From positions 1 through 5,936 of the forward strand of contig USFU01000104.1 in assembly GCA_900554135.1 (NCBI GenBank): a stretch of 5,936 nucleotides of DNA, written 5' to 3'. Below are positions 1 through 4,007 of this stretch, piece by piece; position 1 is the stretch's first letter; the number at the start of each line of letters is the position of its first letter. Under the pieces are notes generated by a model, which saw only the letters and a program-made list of their open reading frames with translations, ran no database searches and was not told where the DNA came from. This stretch comes from an uncultured Collinsella sp. (GTDB lineage Bacteria; Actinomycetota; Coriobacteriia; Coriobacteriales; Coriobacteriaceae). The translations under genes were made by a program, and so were the position numbers.

Positions 1-761
1 GACTTGACCTCGGCGAGCGGCGCCTTGACGGCGACGATGAGCGACTTGGCGCGACTGAGCACATCGGCCTCGTCGGCGGCGATGAGCGAGTCGATGGCAC
101 GGACCATCTGGCGACGGGCGTCCTGGCGCTCGGCGCTCTTGAGGAACTCGATACCACGCGTAGGGCTTCCCGCCACGGCGACGGCCATGTGACAACGCGC
201 GATATCCTGGCCCGTCGCGCGGCTCACGGCCTGCGCGGCCACAGTGGGCGACACCAGCCGAAACGGCACGCACTGGCAGCGGCTCACAATGGTGGGCAGC
301 ATCACGTCGGCCGAGGTACCCAACAGGATGAACATGACGCCCTCGGGCGGCTCCTCGAGCGTTTTGAGCAGCGCGTTGGCGGTGTTGGCGCGCAGCTGCT
401 CGGCACGGTCGATGATGTAGACCTTTGCCTTGGCGCGGATGGGCGCCAAGGGCACGTCGTCGAGCAGCTCGCGGGTCTGCGCGATGAGGTAGCCCGTAGC
501 GCTTTCGGGGGTGTAATAATGCACGTCGGGGTGCGTATGGCGCGCGACGCGCACGCAGCTGTCGCACGAACCACAGCCGTCCCGCTCGCACAGGAATGCC
601 TGGGCAAGCGCCCATGCGGCGTCAAGCTTACCGGCGCCGGGCGCGCCCAAGAACAGGTAGGCGTGCGATGCGCGGCCGCTTGCGATGGCGTTGGTCAAAA
701 AGTCGCGCACGCGCTGTTGGGTGTCGAGCTTGGCCAGCAGGCTTGTCTGCGCGGGGGCCAT
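1..761 (-). CDS. holB: DNA polymerase III subunit delta' (partial, 3' end beyond window)
   Basis: Delta' is the structural, non-ATP-hydrolysing subunit of the clamp loader that places the sliding clamp on primed DNA in the cytoplasm. The frame is open from the ATG at 761 to the left edge, giving 253 visible residues; the C-terminal clamp-loader domain is probably partly missing. Visible motifs are a degenerate P-loop GAPGAGKLD (about 39-47), a zinc module C58-x4-C63-x2-C66-x2-C69, a Walker B-like VYIIDRAEQL (114-123), NALLKTLEEPPEG (129-141) and the clamp-loader SRC motif (160-162). The P-loop lysine is followed by Leu instead of Thr/Ser, and the Asp of IID is not followed by Glu. This fits delta' rather than the ATPase subunit DnaX. 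The start is supported by AGGAGG nine bases upstream, inside the end of tmk. TAA-C-ATG spacing to tmk implies one transcript and probably translational coupling. Confidence 0.93.
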   Translation of the reverse strand, partial: MAPAQTSLLAKLDTQQRVRDFLTNAIASGRASHAYLFLGAPGAGKLDAAWALAQAFLCERDGCGSCDSCVRVARHTHPDVHYYTPESATGYLIAQTRELLDDVPLAPIRAKAKVYIIDRAEQLRANTANALLKTLEEPPEGVMFILLGTSADVMLPTIVSRCQCVPFRLVSPTVAAQAVSRATGQDIARCHMAVAVAGSPTRGIEFLKSAERQDARRQMVRAIDSLIAADEADVLSRAKSLIVAVKAPLAEVK

Positions 762-762
762 G

Positions 763-1446
763 TTACTCAGCCTCCTGGGCAAGCGCGGCAGCGACGGCAT
801 CTTGGGGAATGTCGAGACCGTACGCGCGAACCAGCTCGACCGTCTGCGCGAAGACGTCTGCAATCGACGCAGTGGCGTCGATGAGCTTTACGCGGTCTGG
901 CTCCTCGGCAGCAATTGCGCAAAATCCCTGGTAGACACGCTCCTGGAAGGCCATGCCCTTGGCCTCCATGCGGTCTGCCGCAACACGGGCGGCCATGCGC
1001 AGCGCCGCCTGCTCGGGCGTGATGTGATAGACGAGTGTGAGCGCCGGATGCGTACCGGCGACAGCCAGGTTGTTGGCATCGCGTACCATCTGACGGTCGA
1101 GGCCATCGGCAAACGCCTGATAGCAGGTCGTGGAATCGTAGAAACGGTCGCATAGGACCACCTTGCCGGCAGCGAGGGCAGGCGCGATGACCTCGTGCAC
1201 CAGCTGGGCACGCGCTGCCTCGTAGAGCAGCAGCTCGCAGGTGTCGCCCATCGCCGTATTGGCGGGGTCGAGCAGCAGGGCGCGGATCTTTTCGCTGATG
1301 GCGGTGCCGCCCGGCTCGCGCAGAGTTACGACCTGATAGCCAGCGAGGTCGAGCGCGCGGGCCAGCAGGCGCGCCTGCGTGGACTTGCCGGCGCCGTCGA
1401 CGCCCTCGAGCGTGATAAAGCTATGTTGAGCGGGCTCAAAAGCCAT
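763..1446 (-). CDS. tmk: Thymidylate kinase (dTMP kinase)
   Basis: This enzyme phosphorylates dTMP to dTDP with ATP, an essential step of dTTP synthesis in the cytoplasm. At 227 residues it is close to the usual family length, and it is complete. The P-loop is GVDGAGKST (15-23), followed by the REPGGT motif (43-48) that helps bind dTMP. The LYEAARAQLV helix (74-83) and the DRF motif (D100-R101-F102, then YDSTTCYQ) match the family. The lid is ADRMEAKGMAFQERVYQGF (157-175). The P-loop lacks the Arg of eukaryotic-type enzymes and the lid carries Arg residues, so this is the bacterial (type II) arrangement. The ATG at 1446 follows AGGAAGGGG with an eight-base gap. It is the first gene of a tmk-holB operon, with its stop one base before the holB start. 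Confidence 0.97.
   Translation of the reverse strand: MAFEPAQHSFITLEGVDGAGKSTQARLLARALDLAGYQVVTLREPGGTAISEKIRALLLDPANTAMGDTCELLLYEAARAQLVHEVIAPALAAGKVVLCDRFYDSTTCYQAFADGLDRQMVRDANNLAVAGTHPALTLVYHITPEQAALRMAARVAADRMEAKGMAFQERVYQGFCAIAAEEPDRVKLIDATASIADVFAQTVELVRAYGLDIPQDAVAAALAQEAE
771..776 (-). promoter_or_regulatory. Ribosome binding site of holB inside tmk
   Basis: A perfect AGGAGG on the minus strand lies nine bases before the holB ATG and within the last codons of tmk. It fixes the holB start and means ribosomes finishing tmk sit on the holB initiation site. Confidence 0.75.
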
Positions 1447-1454
1447 GGGCGCAG

Positions 1455-1463
1455 CCCCTTCCT
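1455..1463 (-). promoter_or_regulatory. Ribosome binding site of tmk
   Basis: AGGAAGGGG on the minus strand ends eight bases before the ATG at 1446. No other in-frame start downstream has a comparable site before the P-loop, so this decides the tmk start. Confidence 0.7.
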
Positions 1464-1482
1464 ACAAGGCGCGAAAATGCAA

Positions 1483-1488
1483 GTTATA
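1483..1488 (-). promoter_or_regulatory. Possible -10 box of the tmk-holB promoter
   Basis: TATAAC on the minus strand matches five of six bases of the sigma-70 type -10 consensus and would give a leader of about 30 bases before tmk. No convincing -35 hexamer stands 16-18 bases upstream; the sequence there is G-rich. It is the best candidate between tmk and the upstream gene, but the box alone is weak evidence. Confidence 0.3.
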
Positions 1489-1526
1489 GCAACCAAGCCA
1501 TGATACCCCAGGGGCAGGGGCTAGGT

Positions 1527-1581
1527 GGCAGTTAGGAACGTTCCCAAAGTGCCGGCAGAAAAGGAACGTCCCCAACTGCCG
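1527..1581. repeat. IR-A copy 1: 55-bp palindromic intergenic element
   Basis: This stretch matches positions 3884-3938 at 51 of 55 bases in the same orientation. Its 18-base arms (1527-1544 and 1564-1581) are inverted repeats with two mismatches around a loop that holds GCCGGC. Both mismatches would be A-C in a plus-strand RNA but G-U wobbles in a minus-strand RNA, which is the direction of both flanking genes. The left arm also contains the perfect 10-base palindrome GGAACGTTCC. No T-tract follows on either strand, so it is not a standard intrinsic terminator. It may be a REP/MITE-like repeat or an RNA structure in the tail of the upstream transcript. No coding capacity is seen. Confidence 0.85.
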
Positions 1582-1583
1582 AC

Positions 1584-1662
1584 CCCCTAAGTTGGGGTGA
1601 AATAGGGACTGAATACGCCTTCTAGCAGCAAATACAATCCCTATTTCACCGCAAGTTAGGAG
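1584..1662. repeat. IR-B: 25-bp imperfect inverted repeat with a 29-base loop
   Basis: The arms at 1584-1608 and 1638-1662 pair at 22 of 25 positions, including a perfect 13-base core, GGTGAAATAGGGA against TCCCTATTTCACC. The right arm covers the stop codon and last codon of the beta-lactamase-like gene (stop at 1656-1658). The element starts two bases after IR-A copy 1. Of the three mismatches, one becomes a G-U wobble in minus-strand RNA. No T-tract follows on the minus strand, so a standard terminator is unlikely. It may protect the 3' end of that gene's mRNA or be a small mobile palindromic element. Its sequence is unrelated to IR-A. Confidence 0.8.
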
Positions 1663-2729
1663 TGGGCGCGGGCGTAGATGGCGAAGGAAATGTCGCGCTC
1701 GAGGGCTAGGGCCTGTTCGCGTTCGAGGTCCTGGGTGAGGATTGCCAGCACGTAAGGGCGCTCGGCGTAGACGATTGCGGCATCGTGCTGAGCATTCGCC
1801 AGGCTGCCCGTTTTGTGCGCGACCAAAACGCCGCCGGGAACGCCTTCGACAATACCGCGCGCGTCTTCCTGCGCCAGCAGATATCCGCGCGCTCGCTCGC
1901 ACAGCTCGGGCGTCGCGATTGTCCCCGCCGCCAGCCGTTGCAACACGGCCGCAGCATCACGGGCGCTCGTATAGTTCTCGCGACCTTGTGCCTGGGCCTC
2001 GGCATCCATCATCAAACGAGCGAGCACGGTCTGGGTCAGTCCCAATGCGGCACACGTTTCGTTGAGCGTATCCATGCCAAGCCTGCCGATAACAAGGTTC
2101 GCTGCCACGTTATCGCTCTGGGCGATCATGGCATGCAGCAGCTCGTCAATACTGTACGACACACCCGCGCCGCGCGACTGAATGTTGCCGCTGCCACCCA
2201 CGATATCCTGTTGCGTCACCGTTATCTGTTCGTCGAGGGACAGCTCGCCCGCCGCCACGGTCTCGAGCGCACAAGCGAGAATGGGAAGTTTGATGATGCT
2301 TGCCGCCACACGTCGCGCGTCCGGCGCCACAGCGATTTCACCATCGAGCGACGCAAACGTTTGTGGATCAAGCGCCACAGCATAGACCGAAGTAGACCCA
2401 CTATACGGCTCGGCAAGGGCTTCGATATCTTGCTGAATGGCGGCGATCCAAGAAGCCCGGGAAACAGTTTCCGCCTTTTGAGCGGACGGATGATTCGCTT
2501 TTTGTTTGGCAGGGACAGCGGAGCCCTCAGCCTCGTTGCGGCGCGCGGCACAACCGCCGAGACTCATCACCGAGGCAAGCACTCCGGTCAACATCCCGGC
2601 ACAAAACACTCGACGCGAGCAATCGCGCGCAGCGAGGGGCGCATCCCCCGGCGGGAACCGGAACGCCTCCACGTTGCCGTCGCCACCCCGACCTTGCTCG
2701 CCGCAGTACACAGACTCACTCCCCACCAT
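1656..2729 (-). CDS. Predicted Tat-exported lipoprotein, class A beta-lactamase-like serine hydrolase
   Basis: This is a penicillin-interacting serine hydrolase fold, predicted to sit on the outer face of the membrane. Counting from the ATG at 2729, the N-terminus carries a twin-arginine motif SRRVF (38-42), a hydrophobic stretch (about 41-57) and a lipobox LGGC with Cys60, followed by a polar linker to about 90. The catalytic domain shows SIIK (S144, K147), SDN (205-207) and KTG (306-308), spaced much as in class A enzymes. The omega loop is not canonical: RLMMDAEAQAQGREN lacks ExELN, and E244 is only a candidate for the general base. True beta-lactamase activity is therefore unproven; a peptidoglycan-related hydrolase or a non-hydrolysing binder is possible. 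The start is uncertain: GTG at 2711 has GGGGAG seven bases upstream, while ATG at 2729 has no clear site. Both keep the Tat motif. Confidence 0.85.
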   Translation of the reverse strand: MVGSESVYCGEQGRGGDGNVEAFRFPPGDAPLAARDCSRRVFCAGMLTGVLASVMSLGGCAARRNEAEGSAVPAKQKANHPSAQKAETVSRASWIAAIQQDIEALAEPYSGSTSVYAVALDPQTFASLDGEIAVAPDARRVAASIIKLPILACALETVAAGELSLDEQITVTQQDIVGGSGNIQSRGAGVSYSIDELLHAMIAQSDNVAANLVIGRLGMDTLNETCAALGLTQTVLARLMMDAEAQAQGRENYTSARDAAAVLQRLAAGTIATPELCERARGYLLAQEDARGIVEGVPGGVLVAHKTGSLANAQHDAAIVYAERPYVLAILTQDLEREQALALERDISFAIYARAHS

Positions 2730-2732
2730 CGC

Positions 2733-2738
2733 ATTCTA
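2733..2738 (-). promoter_or_regulatory. Possible -10 box of the beta-lactamase-like gene
   Basis: TAGAAT on the minus strand differs from the -10 consensus at one base, but no -35 hexamer is visible. It lies three bases before the ATG at 2729, so transcription would begin at or inside that codon. If the box is real, translation more likely starts at the GTG at 2711. Confidence 0.25.
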
Positions 2739-2838
2739 CCGAGCCGTCGATAAACGGCCGCGCCGGACACCCAGCACGCCGCACTCATTGTGACGCATGC
2801 GACAGGGCTTGCGCGACATGATCATCCTCACATAACCA

Positions 2839-2859
2839 GTTGGGTCGGCGCGGCCCAAC
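2839..2859. promoter_or_regulatory. Operator-like palindrome in the divergent control region
   Basis: Two nine-base arms, GTTGGGTCG (2839-2847) and CGGCCCAAC (2851-2859), pair at eight of nine positions around GCG. The palindrome ends 16 bases before the -10 box of the plus-strand gene and covers the place where a -35 hexamer would be. That position suits a dimeric regulator controlling the zinc-ribbon gene and perhaps the divergent hydrolase gene. No regulator gene is present in the window. It could also be a small RNA hairpin, but it has no T-tract. Confidence 0.35.
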
Positions 2860-2875
2860 CGCACCTGAACCACCT

Positions 2876-2881
2876 TATAAT
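2876..2881 (+). promoter_or_regulatory. -10 box of the zinc-ribbon membrane protein gene
   Basis: A perfect TATAAT lies about 31 bases before the ATG at 2913, which predicts a short leader of roughly 25 bases. No TTGACA-like -35 stands at the proper distance; the palindrome at 2839-2859 occupies that place, so the promoter may need an activator or be weak. Confidence 0.5.
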
Positions 2882-2899
2882 CTAGCCAACACATCGAAT

Positions 2900-2906
2900 G
2901 GAAGGA
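2900..2906 (+). promoter_or_regulatory. Ribosome binding site that decides the zinc-ribbon gene start
   Basis: GGAAGGA lies six bases before the ATG at 2913. The in-frame ATG at 2898 overlaps this site and has no ribosome site of its own, so the downstream ATG, encoding MPRFC, is preferred. Confidence 0.7.
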
Positions 2907-2912
2907 ACCATC

Positions 2913-3863
2913 ATGCCCCGGTTTTGTACCCATTGCGGCAAGCTTCTGAATGACGACGAGCGTTTTTGCACCAGCTGCGGAACGCCGGTAACCGATGATG
3001 GCCAGGCCTCTCAGTCGCAAGAGGATGCGCAGGCGGACGTGACCGTGCAGTCCGCCCATCAGCCCGCGCCCACTCCCCAGCCGGAAGTTGGCGCGACGCA
3101 GCAATGGGCGACGCCAGCCGGCTCCGCGCCGCAGCAGCCCATACCGACCGCCGCTCCGCAGGCCGGTGCTCCCGCCGCGCCCAAAAACAACAACGCTCTG
3201 CTTATCGGCATCATCGCCGTGCTGGTCGTCGTGATTATCGCGCTGGTCGCATTCTTTATGATCGGACCGTTCAACAAGAACGCCGACGATTCCAAGGGCA
3301 CAACCATCGAGAAGGTCAAGATCGACCACGATGACGACGATGTGTCCGTAAAGGGCGACCCCAACAAGCTTGACGATGATGATGACGATGACGCCCACGA
3401 TGCCGCCACCATCAGCGAGCAGAACGTCTACGACCAGCTGAGCTCCTACTACAGCAGGCTCTCCGATCTTGATCAGCAAGTTCGCGACTGCGCCACCACG
3501 TTTAACACGTACTACCTCAAGGATGACCGCAGCTCGCGTCAGTCGGCCAGCGATGCCGCCGAGGAGCTCGAGGACCAGATCGGCGACCTGAAGGACGAGG
3601 TCGAGGACCTGGACGTTCCCATCGACTCGCAGAACTACAGCTCGTGGAAAGACATCATCGCGCTCTACGACGACCTGGAGAATCGCATCGACGTGATTTG
3701 CGACGCTTGGGAGATCAGCCTTGAGTACTCCAGTCCCGCCAACCACAAGGACGAGATCGTGGCGCCGCTGGCGCGCGACAACGTAGCGGGCACCAACGAC
3801 AACAAATACCGTCTGGACTTTGAGGACCGCTACCCCGGCGCCGCACCCGTCGAGGTGAAATAG
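2913..3863 (+). CDS. Zinc-ribbon domain membrane protein with acidic outer domain, function unknown
   Basis: The 316-residue product begins with a short zinc ribbon, C5-x2-C8 and C19-x2-C22 (CTHCG and CTSCG), of the kind found at the N-terminus of many membrane proteins. A Pro/Ala/Gln-rich linker (about 30-90) leads to one transmembrane helix (about 95-117, LLIGIIAVLVVVIIALVAFF). After it comes a very acidic segment with HDDDD (139-143) and seven consecutive Asp (154-160). The rest (about 165-316) is predicted helical, with a charged, coiled-coil-like stretch rich in Glu/Asp (about 205-235). Lys before the helix and acid after it suggest the ribbon is inside and the C-terminal domain outside. 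I recognise no enzyme motif. A role in envelope sensing or assembly is only a guess. It is divergent from the hydrolase gene and convergent with topA. Confidence 0.88.
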   Translation: MPRFCTHCGKLLNDDERFCTSCGTPVTDDGQASQSQEDAQADVTVQSAHQPAPTPQPEVGATQQWATPAGSAPQQPIPTAAPQAGAPAAPKNNNALLIGIIAVLVVVIIALVAFFMIGPFNKNADDSKGTTIEKVKIDHDDDDVSVKGDPNKLDDDDDDDAHDAATISEQNVYDQLSSYYSRLSDLDQQVRDCATTFNTYYLKDDRSSRQSASDAAEELEDQIGDLKDEVEDLDVPIDSQNYSSWKDIIALYDDLENRIDVICDAWEISLEYSSPANHKDEIVAPLARDNVAGTNDNKYRLDFEDRYPGAAPVEVK

Positions 3864-3881
3864 CGCTTTGTCGTTCCCGAG

Positions 3882-3939
3882 CCGGCAGTTAGGGACGTTC
3901 CTAAACTGCCGGCAGAAAAGGAACGTCCCTAACTGCCGG
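3882..3939. repeat. IR-A copy 2: perfect 20-bp inverted repeat
   Basis: CCGGCAGTTAGGGACGTTCC (3882-3901) is repeated exactly inverted at 3920-3939 around an 18-base loop. The loop holds the palindrome CTGCCGGCAG, so CCGGCAG/CTGCCGG words occur at both ends and in the centre. The element can therefore form one long stem or two smaller hairpins side by side. It lies 18 bases after the stop of the zinc-ribbon gene and just before the shared terminator. The inner 55 bases (3884-3938) match copy 1 at 51 positions in the same orientation. Confidence 0.9.
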
Positions 3940-3942
3940 ATA

Positions 3943-3985
3943 AAAAACGAGCGAGGATTTTGAGGTCCTCGCTCGTTTTTATTTT
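3943..3985. terminator. Bidirectional intrinsic terminator between convergent genes
   Basis: A perfect 15-base stem, AAAAACGAGCGAGGA (3943-3957) with TCCTCGCTCGTTTTT (3966-3980), has an eight-base loop. On the plus strand it ends in TTTTTATTTT and would stop the zinc-ribbon gene. On the minus strand it is followed by TTTTTT and would stop topA, whose stop codon is 22 bases away. This is a textbook shared terminator. Confidence 0.92.
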
Positions 3986-4007
3986 AGGTGATGTTTCGAC
4001 CGTGCGG

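Noticed and set aside
189..884. Plus-strand open frame opposite holB and the end of tmk
   Set aside because: Rich in Arg, Gly, His and Gln with no recognisable domain; it crosses the holB-tmk junction, where the minus strand encodes conserved proteins.
1506..1520. Short C- and G-rich palindrome (CCCCAGGGG and a following GGGG)
   Set aside because: Too short and low in complexity to separate from chance in a GC-rich region; no T-tract or clear gene link.
1527..1662. IR-A copy 1 plus IR-B as a CRISPR-like or terminator array
   Set aside because: The two elements differ in sequence, there is no regular repeat-spacer pattern, and neither has the T-tract of an intrinsic terminator.
1785..2753. 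Plus-strand open frame opposite the beta-lactamase-like gene
   Set aside because: No motif or plausible composition, while SxxK, SDN and KTG are all in the minus-strand frame.
2736..3746. Minus-strand open frame opposite the zinc-ribbon gene
   Set aside because: Val/Gly/Arg-rich shadow of Asp and Ala codons; the plus-strand frame has a ribosome site, -10 box, zinc ribbon and terminator.
3942..3985. AT-rich stretch as a promoter for a small RNA
   Set aside because: It is fully explained by the A- and T-tracts of the bidirectional terminator.
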